DNA of 13,616 nt from Clostridia bacterium (lineage in GTDB: Bacteria > Bacillota_A > Clostridia > Christensenellales > Aristaeellaceae). The stretch covers positions 1-13,616 of the forward strand of contig JAFQOY010000041.1 of NCBI GenBank assembly GCA_017412025.1, given 5' to 3'. Below, piece by piece: positions 6,408 through 13,615 of the stretch. The notes under the pieces were generated by a model. The model was not told the DNA's origin and searched no databases. It saw only the letters and a program-made list of their open reading frames with translations. Each line of letters opens with the position of its first letter. Position 1 is the first letter of the stretch. The position numbers and the translations under genes were made by a program.

Positions 6408-8231
6408 ATGAACATCCTGTTTGTCACCAGCGAATGCGCGCCCTTCAGCAAGTCCGGCGGTCTGGCCGATGTTGCGTTCTCCCTTCCGCCTGCACTGCAG
6501 CAGGCAGGCGACAATGTCGAGATCATTGTGCCGTACTACAAGATGACGCACGATAACCATGGCGACGAAATCCAGTTCGTCAAGAGCTGTGAATGCCGCC
6601 TCGGCGACCAGCTCATCCGCTACAACCTGCGCCGCGGCTCGCTCAGCGGTGTGACCGTATGGTTCATCGAGCATGAGAATTTCTTCCATCGTCCCAAGCT
6701 CTACGGCTACGGCGACGATTCGCTGCGCTTCGCGTTCTTCTCCCGCGCGGTGGTCGATCTCATCGGTCAGCTCACCTTCGTGCCCGATATCCTGCACTGC
6801 AACGACTGGGAGAGCGCGCTGGCGATCATCTACCTCAAGAACGACGCCGTCGTGCGCGACGAGCTCAAGCCGATCAAGAGCGTCTACACCATCCACAACA
6901 TGGCCTATCAGGGCCAGTTCGGCCGCAGCGAGCTGACGACCACCTTCGCCCTGCCGGACGGCTGGTATGACGGCGGCCTGGGCTACGAGTTTGAGGGCCG
7001 CCAGGACATCAACCTCATGAAGGGCGCGATGCTCATGGCGGACGCGGTTTCCACCGTCTCCCCGACCTATGCGCGCGAACTCCACTTCCCCTACTTTGCC
7101 AACGGCCTGCAGGGCGTTGTGGATATGGTCAACAACAAGCTCTACGGCATCCTCAACGGCATCGACATGAGCCACTACGATCCGTCGAGCGACCCGCGCA
7201 TCGCCTACCATTTCACGCCCAACAACCTCACCGGCAAGGCCCGCTGCAAGCTGGAAATCCAGAAGATCTTCGGCCTCGCGCCGGAACCGGAATGGCCGCT
7301 GCTGAGCGTCGTCGCCCGCCTCAACGAGCAGAAGGGCATCGAGCTCATCAAGGACATTCTGCCCAGGCTCATGGACATGGGCGTCCAGCTGATCATCTTC
7401 GGCCAGGGCGAGGACAAGTATATCGAGTATTTCAACTGGGCCAAGCAGAACTGGCCGGGTCAGCTCGGTTTCTCCAGCGACTACAGCGAGTTCATGGCGG
7501 CGAAGATCTTCGCCGGCGCGGACATGTACCTCATGCCCTCCCGCTTCGAGCCGTGCGGCCTGTCCCAGATGATGGCCATGCGCTATGGCACCGTGCCGAT
7601 CGTCCACGAAACCGGCGGCCTGAAGGACTCCGTGCGCGCATACAAGGAGTTTGACGGCATCGGCGACGGCTTCGCCTTCTCCGATTATCAGTCCCACGCG
7701 CTGTATCTGGCCATCCGCGAGGCGGTCAAGCTCTATTTCTCCGACACGGAGACCTTCGATACCCTGCGTAAGCGCTGCATGACCAAGGATTTCTCCTGGG
7801 ACAAGAGCGCCCAGCAGTACCAGCAGATGTACAGCGATATCTCCGGCGGCGCCGGTCAGGGCGAGCCGATTCCGTTTGAAGAGGCGTTTGAGGACCTTAA
7901 GCTCGCCTACATGAGCAACTTCCGCATCATCAAGGCGCGCCGTGCGCAGACCATCCAGGAGGACTATCGCCGCATCGTGCAGTTCCACATCATCGGCCGC
8001 GGCGCAGGCATCTTCCATGTCCGCTTTGAAAACGGCGGCCTGCAGATTCTGCCGACCCCGGCGCAGGACGCCGAGGCCTTCATCGAATGCAGCTACGACA
8101 ACCTGCTGGATATGGCCCGCGGCTTCGTGACCACGGATAAGCTCTATCTCAGCGGCCAGCTCCGCTTCAGCGGCAACCTCTCCAAGGGCTTTGAAATCCG
8201 CCGCCTGCTGACCCCCACCCGCATCCGCTGA
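6408..8231 (+). CDS. glgA: Glycogen/starch synthase (GT5) fused to a C-terminal SCP2-like domain
   Basis: Glycogen synthase extends alpha-1,4-glucan chains from ADP-glucose. The 607-residue protein has the full GT5 catalytic unit (1 to about 478, the usual GlgA length). Visible are KSGGL at the start (Lys15), CNDWES, TIHNMAYQG (catalytic-site His163), VVARLNEQKG (Arg304, Lys309) and FEPCGLSQM (Glu381, Cys383). The extra 120 residues (about 490-603) resemble the SCP2 sterol/lipid-carrier fold: a strand IVQFHIIGRGAGIFHVRFEN, a glycine turn, then the helix DNLLDMARGF and the ending LYLSGQLRFSGNLSKG. Family knowledge: ordinary bacterial GlgA lacks this domain. AAAGGAG lies 8 nt before the ATG. 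The gene stands alone between a strong promoter and a strong terminator; no other glycogen gene is in the window. Because of the fusion, the polymer or acceptor may not be ordinary glycogen. Confidence 0.92.
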   Translation: MNILFVTSECAPFSKSGGLADVAFSLPPALQQAGDNVEIIVPYYKMTHDNHGDEIQFVKSCECRLGDQLIRYNLRRGSLSGVTVWFIEHENFFHRPKLYGYGDDSLRFAFFSRAVVDLIGQLTFVPDILHCNDWESALAIIYLKNDAVVRDELKPIKSVYTIHNMAYQGQFGRSELTTTFALPDGWYDGGLGYEFEGRQDINLMKGAMLMADAVSTVSPTYARELHFPYFANGLQGVVDMVNNKLYGILNGIDMSHYDPSSDPRIAYHFTPNNLTGKARCKLEIQKIFGLAPEPEWPLLSVVARLNEQKGIELIKDILPRLMDMGVQLIIFGQGEDKYIEYFNWAKQNWPGQLGFSSDYSEFMAAKIFAGADMYLMPSRFEPCGLSQMMAMRYGTVPIVHETGGLKDSVRAYKEFDGIGDGFAFSDYQSHALYLAIREAVKLYFSDTETFDTLRKRCMTKDFSWDKSAQQYQQMYSDISGGAGQGEPIPFEEAFEDLKLAYMSNFRIIKARRAQTIQEDYRRIVQFHIIGRGAGIFHVRFENGGLQILPTPAQDAEAFIECSYDNLLDMARGFVTTDKLYLSGQLRFSGNLSKGFEIRRLLTPTRIR

Positions 8232-8247
8232 TCTCTTCTGAAGCACA

Positions 8248-8284
8248 CGATCCCTCTCCCGGACTCCGGGAGAGGGATCGTTTT
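8248..8284 (+). terminator. Very stable terminator of the GT5 synthase
   Basis: The arms 8248-8262 and 8266-8280 pair perfectly over 15 bp with an ACT loop, followed by TTTT. It begins 16 nt after the stop codon and abuts a second terminator facing the other way. Confidence 0.9.
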
Positions 8285-8292
8285 GTGCATGC

Positions 8293-8317
8293 AAAAGGCG
8301 CTGCAAGCCGCAGCGCC
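8293..8317 (-). terminator. Terminator of the small unknown gene
   Basis: On the minus strand, GGCGCTGC and GCAGCGCC form a perfect 8-bp stem with a 5-nt loop, followed by TTTT (8296-8293). It lies 5 nt after the stop of the minus-strand gene, so the two converging genes are separated by back-to-back terminators. Confidence 0.85.
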
Positions 8318-8322
8318 CGTAT

Positions 8323-8826
8323 TTATCTTACGCGGATTCTGGTTTCGCCGTTTGTCAGATACATCTGCTCCGGATAAATATCCAGCGCGTTAAACTCAAA
8401 GAATACTTCCTTCGCGCCCGCGTCCGTCATGCCCCTTGAGCCGATGAGCGTCCGCTCGATCACACGGCCCTGCGCGTCGGTCAGCACCGCGTCCTTCGCC
8501 CAGCGCTTGTTGACCTCCGCCGCGCTCCACATCTCGTCCACGCTGAACATGCCGCGCGCGGCTTTGCGGTCCGCCTCTATCTGCGCCCGGAGCGCATCGG
8601 GCTTGGGCTCCATCGTCACGCACAGATACAGCCGTACGTTGCCATAGATCACGTGCGTGCTCGTCGCAATGCACTCGCCCAGATCGCTGAGCGCACGCAT
8701 GGTCATCGTCTCCCGGCCGGGCGTTCTGCGTACCGGGGCTTCTTTTCTGTCGTGCCCGCTGTCCTGTTTCGGCTTTTCGCTTTTTCCGAAAAAGCTGTGT
8801 ATCCGGGCGGCTGCAGTGATGATCAT
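8323..8826 (-). CDS. Hypothetical protein, 167 residues
   Basis: I do not recognise this family. A GGAGG 7 nt before the ATG, a candidate promoter and a terminator all support a real single-gene unit. Residues 15-42 are rich in charged residues and proline and look disordered. From about 43 on a mixed, probably folded domain follows: two hydrophobic strands around HVIYGNVRLYLCVTM, a charged helix (about 75-105), VLTDAQGRVIERTLIGS, and a C-terminus FFEFNALDIYPEQMYLTNGETRIRVR that looks like strands. No signal peptide, membrane helix, cysteine cluster or nucleotide-binding motif is seen, so it is probably cytosolic. A later ATG (MTMRALSDL) would remove the disordered part but has no comparable ribosome site. 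Confidence 0.75.
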   Translation of the reverse strand: MIITAAARIHSFFGKSEKPKQDSGHDRKEAPVRRTPGRETMTMRALSDLGECIATSTHVIYGNVRLYLCVTMEPKPDALRAQIEADRKAARGMFSVDEMWSAAEVNKRWAKDAVLTDAQGRVIERTLIGSRGMTDAGAKEVFFEFNALDIYPEQMYLTNGETRIRVR

Positions 8827-8871
8827 GCGTTTTCCTCCTTCCGCAGTGATGCGCGTACAGTTCTTTCTTAT

Positions 8872-8900
8872 ATCATATTACAAATCACTTCAAATTTCTA
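8872..8900 (-). promoter_or_regulatory. Candidate promoter of the small unknown gene
   Basis: On the minus strand, TAGAAA (8900-8895) and TATGAT (8877-8872) are 17 nt apart. The -10 matches five of six and the -35 four of six. The surrounding stretch 8860-8990 is strongly AT-rich, unlike the genes around it. Nothing else was seen in the gap 8914-9047. Confidence 0.45.
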
Positions 8901-8901
8901 C

Positions 8902-8913
8902 ACATATATATGT
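8902..8913. repeat. Perfect 12-bp palindrome upstream of a -35 box
   Basis: ACATATATATGT is self-complementary and ends 2 bp from the candidate -35 box of the small unknown gene, a place where an operator could sit. In an AT-rich stretch it could also be chance. Confidence 0.3.
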
Positions 8914-9047
8914 AAATAACCATATAAATTTAACCATTTTTTACTATTTTCTGTCATTTTTGTAAATAATACAAACAGAATGCTGTAATGTCTTCTCCGG
9001 ACAAGCGTCACAACCCGATCGCTATATTCACATCACGTCATATCCGC

Positions 9048-9084
9048 AAAACAAGGAGCAGCGCTTTTCCCGGCACTGCTCCTT
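9048..9084 (-). terminator. Terminator of addB
   Basis: AAGGAGCAG (9053-9061) pairs with CTGCTCCTT (9076-9084) over 9 bp, with two more inner pairs after a mismatch. On the minus strand the stem is followed by GTTTT (9052-9048). It lies 4 nt after the addB stop, so transcription ends here and no addA follows. Confidence 0.75.
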
Positions 9085-9088
9085 ATTG

Positions 9089-12000
9089 CTATTTCAGATC
9101 TTCCGCCGTCTTCTTTGGCAGTATCCGCCGTTTATCTACCGCCGCGTCAAAGCCGCAGATCGGCGCATAGCCGCAGTATTCGCACGCCCTGTACGTCCCG
9201 TGCTCTGTCGGCTGCACGCGAATTGCGCCGTCGTAAATCTCGCCTGCAAGCTGGGCTGCCTTTCTTCGGGCAAAGGCGACCATCGCCTCCATGCTCTCCT
9301 CATCCGCCATGGACGCACGGTATGTTCCGCTGGGCTTCCCGTCTTTGGTGATCATCGTCGCGTGCTCTCTGCTCTGCGCGCCCAGCACCTCCACGTCCGA
9401 CAGCGAAATACCGGCCAGCGAAAGCTTTCTGGCAATCTGGCGCTCGATTTCCTCCTTCACCCGCGACTCGCTCTTTATCGTCGGATCTGCAATGCGGCAG
9501 TAGAAAAATCCTGCAGGCCGGGCGTCCGGCATCTGGTCAAGCGCAGCAGCCAGATACAGCAGCAGCTGCAGCTGAATGCCAAAGTACGCCATCGTCGGAT
9601 CAAACCGTTTGGCGCCGCTCTTGTAGTCAATCACGCGGATGCGCTTTGTACCCTTGTCCATCACGTCGATGCGGTCAATTCTGCCCTGAAGATAGACGAA
9701 CGTCCCGCCGCCAACTTCCAGCATGATCGGCGCAGCGCCGTTTTTGCCAAACACCATTTCAAAGCTCACCGGCCTGAATTGACCCCCTGCCAGCTGGGAG
9801 GCGATGTTTCTTCCGGCTCGCCTCGCCGTGCGCTCAATCCGCGCGGCAATCGACGCGCCTCTCCTGCTTTCGCCCAGCGGCGATTTTCTCCACTGCTCAA
9901 TCAGCGGCGCCATCGCCTCGTCCATCAGGCGGTCGCATGTCGCTTCATCCACCTGCGGAAATGCGTCAAGCGCAGTCAGCGCGCGCGTGAACTGCTCCGC
10001 CGCCTGATGATACAGCGTGCCCAGCTCCGCATGGTCGACGCCCGGCGTCAGGTTCTCCTTCGGCGCAAGGCCGTATGCCACAAAGTGCCTGTACGGGCAC
10101 TGGGCGAACGTCTCCAGCCGGGATACGCTCATCACCGGGCGGCCATACAGCCTGCGCGCACGGGATGCATCAAGCTCCCTGTCCGCCTTCGCGCCCAGCC
10201 GCTTTGTGACGGCATGCAGCTTATCCTGCCCCTCGCCGTCTGCGCACAGAGCCGCATACGCCTGCGCATAAACCGGCAGGATCTCTTCTCTGCCGTCTGC
10301 CGCTTCAGACAGATGGACGGCCAGCGCCTCCAGCGCCGCATCCGGCGCGCAGAGCATGCCTTCCCGCTCCGCACTGAGCAGACCGCCGCGCACAGGCATA
10401 TTCGGAAACAGTCTGCGAAGCGCCTGCACCACCGCACCCTCGCGCAGCGCCCTGCCCGTTTCATCCGACAGCGCATAGGAGACAATCAGCCGCTTTCCCG
10501 CTCCGCTCAGCGTCTTGAGTTCATCCAGCTGCGCCAGCGCTGCGCGCTGCGCGGCGCTCATCCCCAGATATGCGCCTGTGCTGCGCGATACGCTTTCCTG
10601 TTCCTGCGGCGTAAAGAGACCGCCGCCGCCCGCTCCGGGCGCGTCGTTCATGCCGAGCACAAAGAGCGTGTCCACCTGCGCCGTGCGCACATTGCCGATT
10701 CCGCCGCAGACAATCGCGCCATCCGCAGGCGGCAGCGCGGACAGCTCCAGCGCAGATAATCCGCTGCAAAGCAGCTGCTGCAGCGCCCTGGCGGACATGC
10801 TTCTGCCGCCCAGAAGCGTATGCAGCTGATCAAGCGTTTCCATCAGCCTGTTCCATACCTGCGCGCAGTCTTCCGCCTCGGATGCAAATCCGGCCTGTGT
10901 CAGTTCAAGCCGCATGTCCTCCAGCGCCTCGTATGCGCCGACGTCTTCCAGCAGCGCAATGACCGCGCCGACGGCGTCATCTGCCGATTTTGCTTTCTTC
11001 ATCGCGCCGCCAAGCCGCTCAAGCGGCGCACATATCTTCTCCCTTATCCCGTTGAGCTGCTGCAGCGTCTCCTCCCCGTCCCTGCAGCAGGCAAACGGCT
11101 TCCTGACCGCGTCGCCTCGGATTTCCATGCCTTCTACATATGCGCAGAATGCGTCCCCTTCCGCCCTGCTCACCGGCAGAAAGCCGGACTGCACGCACTC
11201 TGTCAGATCCGCCGTGCGCCAGCCTCCGGATACGACGGCCAGCGCCGAGATCACAAACCGGCACAGCGGATGCGCGCCTGCAGCGCGCTTTTCTGCGATA
11301 TATGCCGGAATGCCGTACAGGGGGAAGACAGCCGCAATCAGCGGCGCATATCCTCCGCCCTGCGGATAGACGACCGCAATGCCCGTGCTGTCCTCGCCCG
11401 AAGCGAGCATTTTGCGGATTTCCGCCGCCGCTCTGTGTACCTCCTGATGCATCGAACTGACAGCGTGAAGCTCGATGTGCTCCGGCGCCTTTTCGCACGG
11501 CAGCACGCCCAGCGCGTACAGCTTTCTCTCCAGCAGTGCGATATCCCATGGCGCATCCAGCTCAGCTTCGATGCGCTCATGCTCCACGCGCTGCCCCAGC
11601 AGCGCGGCCGTCTCCTCAAGCCTGTTGAGGCTGAAATTGACCGGCGCATAGAGTCTGCCGTCCGGCGCGCTGTTGGCGTCCGTCTCAATCGCCAGCGTCA
11701 GCGATTCGGCCAGCGCCGCCATATGTACAAGCTGCGATGCAAACTGGGGCGTAATCATGTCAAACCCGTAGACATAGACGTGCTGCCCTTTCAGCACGGC
11801 CGAACGCTCAAGCCTTGAAAGAAATTCCTGCGCCACATCCTCCGCATCGCAGAGCAGCCCCTTCGTTCTCTGCTCGTAGGCCGCGTAGATTCTCGCCGCG
11901 TCGGCCAGCTTCTGCGCCGCCGCATCATCCTCTCTCAGCTGCTGTGCGGCAAGCGTCACTTCCTGCGCAGTCTTTCCGCTGCGCTTGAAATCTGCAATCA

Positions 12001-12364
12001 GCGCGGCCATCCGTCCCGCCAGACCCTGCGCGCTCTGCTCCGCCGCCGCGCGGTATACGGTCAGGTTTTCCCTTTCCTGTGCAATCGCTTCAGTCAGAAT
12101 CATGCGTTTTCCGCGCTCGTCGAAGATCGTCTGCTTCGGCATGCCTGCGCGCTCAAACACGCGTCCCTGCAGCCTGCCCGGAGAGAGCACGTCGATGGTG
12201 AACGTACCTTCCAGAGCTAGGCGCGTCATGACCTCGATTTCCGCCTGCAGGGTATACTGCGACGGCACGAGAAGCATGCTGCGTTCTCCCCGCTGCGCGC
12301 CTTCTCCGATTCTGCGGATAATATCGCCCAGAAGCCTGTGCGGTCTCGCTGTGATGACCTTCAT
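9089..12364 (-). CDS. addB: Helicase-nuclease subunit AddB
   Basis: AddB works with AddA to resect double-strand DNA breaks for RecA-dependent repair. The 1091-residue length fits the family. Visible: LLVPSQYTLQAE near the N-terminus, and SRLETFAQCPYRHF with the first iron-sulfur Cys756. The nuclease core has GRIDRID (Asp897), VIDYKSG (Asp913, Lys915) and QLLLY (933-937). The last three Cys are 1061, 1064 and 1070, with the Cx2Cx5C spacing known in Bacillus AddB. The N-terminal Walker A (GxxGxGKT) of Bacillus AddB is not present; the equivalent place reads TARPHRLLGD. The ATG at 12364 has GAGAGGAG 6 nt upstream. The ATG at 12403 would only translate a parS site (MFHVKQ) into the protein and was rejected. 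addA is not adjacent: a terminator follows, and the upstream neighbour is divergent. Confidence 0.93.
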   Translation of the reverse strand: MKVITARPHRLLGDIIRRIGEGAQRGERSMLLVPSQYTLQAEIEVMTRLALEGTFTIDVLSPGRLQGRVFERAGMPKQTIFDERGKRMILTEAIAQERENLTVYRAAAEQSAQGLAGRMAALIADFKRSGKTAQEVTLAAQQLREDDAAAQKLADAARIYAAYEQRTKGLLCDAEDVAQEFLSRLERSAVLKGQHVYVYGFDMITPQFASQLVHMAALAESLTLAIETDANSAPDGRLYAPVNFSLNRLEETAALLGQRVEHERIEAELDAPWDIALLERKLYALGVLPCEKAPEHIELHAVSSMHQEVHRAAAEIRKMLASGEDSTGIAVVYPQGGGYAPLIAAVFPLYGIPAYIAEKRAAGAHPLCRFVISALAVVSGGWRTADLTECVQSGFLPVSRAEGDAFCAYVEGMEIRGDAVRKPFACCRDGEETLQQLNGIREKICAPLERLGGAMKKAKSADDAVGAVIALLEDVGAYEALEDMRLELTQAGFASEAEDCAQVWNRLMETLDQLHTLLGGRSMSARALQQLLCSGLSALELSALPPADGAIVCGGIGNVRTAQVDTLFVLGMNDAPGAGGGGLFTPQEQESVSRSTGAYLGMSAAQRAALAQLDELKTLSGAGKRLIVSYALSDETGRALREGAVVQALRRLFPNMPVRGGLLSAEREGMLCAPDAALEALAVHLSEAADGREEILPVYAQAYAALCADGEGQDKLHAVTKRLGAKADRELDASRARRLYGRPVMSVSRLETFAQCPYRHFVAYGLAPKENLTPGVDHAELGTLYHQAAEQFTRALTALDAFPQVDEATCDRLMDEAMAPLIEQWRKSPLGESRRGASIAARIERTARRAGRNIASQLAGGQFRPVSFEMVFGKNGAAPIMLEVGGGTFVYLQGRIDRIDVMDKGTKRIRVIDYKSGAKRFDPTMAYFGIQLQLLLYLAAALDQMPDARPAGFFYCRIADPTIKSESRVKEEIERQIARKLSLAGISLSDVEVLGAQSREHATMITKDGKPSGTYRASMADEESMEAMVAFARRKAAQLAGEIYDGAIRVQPTEHGTYRACEYCGYAPICGFDAAVDKRRILPKKTAEDLK

Positions 12365-12386
12365 CTCGTTCTCCTCTCCGTCCGGT

Positions 12387-12402
12387 TGTTTCACGTGAAA
12401 CA
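12387..12402. promoter_or_regulatory. parS: parS site 1 (ParB binding)
   Basis: TGTTTCACGTGAAACA is a perfect 16-bp palindrome and fits the Bacillus parS consensus TGTTNCACGTGAAACA, bound by ParB/Spo0J for chromosome segregation. It lies 22 bp before the addB start, within the addB leader. Confidence 0.93.
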
Positions 12403-12435
12403 TCGCCCTTTATGCCAGGCGGGATGCGCCGCATA

Positions 12436-12451
12436 TGTTTCACGTGAAACA
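12436..12451. promoter_or_regulatory. parS: parS site 2 (ParB binding)
   Basis: A second identical copy of the 16-bp parS palindrome, 49 bp start-to-start from site 1. The flanking bases differ, so only the site itself is conserved. Confidence 0.93.
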
Positions 12452-12483
12452 GTCACCATCCCGAAGGGCAAACATACACAGCA

Positions 12484-12499
12484 TGTTTCACGTGAAACA
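12484..12499. promoter_or_regulatory. parS: parS site 3 (ParB binding)
   Basis: A third identical copy, 48 bp start-to-start from site 2. Together the three occupy 113 bp of the 225-bp gap between addB and the metallophosphoesterase gene. Confidence 0.93.
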
Positions 12500-12523
12500 A
12501 TGCAGGACTGAAGCTTATGCGCC

Positions 12524-12550
12524 TTGAATAATACAAGAGCATTATATCAT
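12524..12550 (+). promoter_or_regulatory. Weak candidate promoter of the metallophosphoesterase
   Basis: TTGAAT (12524-12529) and TATCAT (12545-12550) are 15 nt apart, shorter than ideal. It overlaps the stronger addB promoter on the other strand. No better plus-strand promoter was seen between site 3 and the gene. Confidence 0.3.
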
Positions 12551-12569
12551 ATGAAGCCAAAGCTTTCAA
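12541..12569 (-). promoter_or_regulatory. Near-consensus promoter of addB
   Basis: On the minus strand, TTGAAA (12569-12564) and a perfect TATAAT (12546-12541) are separated by 17 nt. Transcription would begin near 12534, so the 170-nt leader crosses all three parS sites before reaching addB. Confidence 0.75.
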
Positions 12570-12589
12570 ACAGCCGCCAGGAGGTAACC

Positions 12590-13435
12590 ATGCGCATCGC
12601 ACTCATCGCAGACGTACACAGCAACCTGATCGCGCTCGAGGCCGTGCTGAGCGCAATCAGAAAACATGCGCCGGATATGATCGTATCGCTCGGCGATCAG
12701 GTGAATCTGGGACCATGCCCAAGAGAAACGCTTGACATGCTCAAGGCAGAGCATGTCAAATGCCTGCACGGCAACCATGAGCGGTACATCCTCAGCGCCA
12801 TGGCAGGCCATCCGGGCTACCGGGGCGCCAACTTCAACCAGCTGCGATACAATGCATCCCTGCTGACCGCCGAAGAGATCACCTTCGATAAGGTCATGCA
12901 GGTGGAGCACGTCACACTTTGCCATGCCCTGCCGGATGACGACCGCTTTCCGGTGTACGACCCGGGTCAGGCGCTGGCTATTCTGAAGGAAAAGACATTG
13001 AACGCGCCGACGCACATCATCTGCGGACACGGACATAACCCGACGAACATCACGTCCGGCAGTCTTCGGATCGAAAGCATCGGCAGCGTCGGATGCATGG
13101 ACGACGCGCCTCCAGGCGTCGCGCCATATGCCCTCCTGACCATCGAAAGCGGAGCCGCAGCGCTTCGTCCCTACTATGCAGCATACGACGTGCGCAGAAT
13201 CTATCCGATGTATCAGCGCACCGGCATGCCCGATTACTGCCCGATCATGGCGAGAATCGCCTGCGTACAGATGATGACGAACACCGATCACATCGTGCCG
13301 TTTGTCAACGCTGCAAGCGCCCTCAGCAAATCAAGAGGAGAAACGAGCATCAGCGAAGAAACATGGCAGGACGCAGACAGCGCATACCCATGGCCGGACG
13401 GGATGACGACGGCGGCATTCTGGAAAGGCAGATAA
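12590..13435 (+). CDS. Calcineurin-like metallophosphoesterase
   Basis: This 281-residue protein belongs to the binuclear-metal phosphoesterase superfamily, whose members hydrolyse phosphomonoesters or phosphodiesters. The metal-binding motifs appear in order: DVHSN (Asp8, His10), GDQVNLGP (Asp36), GNHE (Asn62, His63), His112 in LCHALP, and GHGH (His147, His149). The phosphoesterase fold should end near residue 200. The last 80 residues, with IYPMYQRTGMPDYCP and a tail ending YPWPDGMTTAAFWKGR, are an extension I do not recognise. AGGAGGT lies 4 nt before the ATG at 12590; in-frame starts at 12524 (TTG) and 12551 (ATG) have no ribosome site. The substrate cannot be told. It is divergent from addB and no T-tract terminator follows, only the hairpin array. 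Confidence 0.9.
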   Translation: MRIALIADVHSNLIALEAVLSAIRKHAPDMIVSLGDQVNLGPCPRETLDMLKAEHVKCLHGNHERYILSAMAGHPGYRGANFNQLRYNASLLTAEEITFDKVMQVEHVTLCHALPDDDRFPVYDPGQALAILKEKTLNAPTHIICGHGHNPTNITSGSLRIESIGSVGCMDDAPPGVAPYALLTIESGAAALRPYYAAYDVRRIYPMYQRTGMPDYCPIMARIACVQMMTNTDHIVPFVNAASALSKSRGETSISEETWQDADSAYPWPDGMTTAAFWKGR

Positions 13436-13450
13436 ACCCATATACACAGC

Positions 13451-13479
13451 AGCGCCTCCCGCACGAAGCAGGAGGCGCT
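13451..13479. repeat. Stem-loop 1 of the hairpin array
   Basis: AGCGCCTCC (13451-13459) pairs perfectly with GGAGGCGCT (13471-13479) across an 11-nt loop. It lies 15 bp after the metallophosphoesterase stop. No T run follows on either strand, so it is not a standard terminator. Confidence 0.8.
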
Positions 13480-13511
13480 CAGACCGTCAACAAAGTATTG
13501 TTGACGGTCTG
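13480..13511. repeat. Stem-loop 2 of the hairpin array
   Basis: The arms 13480-13493 and 13498-13511 pair perfectly over 14 bp with an AGTA loop. It directly abuts stem-loop 1 with no base between. No T run follows. Confidence 0.88.
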
Positions 13512-13512
13512 T

Positions 13513-13544
13513 CGCTGCAAGTCTGCTAACGCATACTTGCAGCG
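13513..13544. repeat. Stem-loop 3 of the hairpin array
   Basis: CGCTGCAAGT (13513-13522) pairs perfectly with ACTTGCAGCG (13535-13544). After one mismatch, TGC and GCA extend the stem to a TAAC loop. One base separates it from stem-loop 2. Confidence 0.85.
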
Positions 13545-13552
13545 GATAAAAC

Positions 13553-13592
13553 ATCATTTTCTTGTACGCTGCGCGTACGGCCAGAAAATGAT
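13553..13592. repeat. Stem-loop 4 of the hairpin array
   Basis: ATCATTTTCT (13553-13562) pairs with AGAAAATGAT (13583-13592). Inside, GTACGC (13564-13569) pairs with GCGTAC (13573-13578) around a TGC loop, leaving a small asymmetric bulge. On the minus strand GTTTT follows the stem, so a weak minus-strand terminator is possible. Confidence 0.8.
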
Positions 13593-13598
13593 ATAGGA

Positions 13599-13615
13599 AG
13601 CGGCTTGCAGCCGCT
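13599..13615. repeat. Stem-loop 5 of the hairpin array, at the window edge
   Basis: AGCGGCT (13599-13605) pairs with AGCCGCT (13609-13615) around a TGC loop. The window ends one base later, so a T run or further hairpins may follow unseen. Confidence 0.7.

Noticed and set aside
6333..8306. 657-codon minus-strand open frame opposite the glycogen synthase
   Set aside because: It lies antisense to a gene with full catalytic motifs, runs through the terminator hairpin, and shows no family features. It is a codon-usage shadow.
9086..10759. 557-codon plus-strand open frame opposite addB
   Set aside because: Its composition is Arg/His-rich antisense reading, it begins inside the addB terminator region, and it lacks a ribosome site.
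12365..12403. Upstream ATG of addB giving an MFHVKQ N-terminus
   Set aside because: Those residues are the translated parS site. The ATG at 12364 has a strong ribosome site at good distance.
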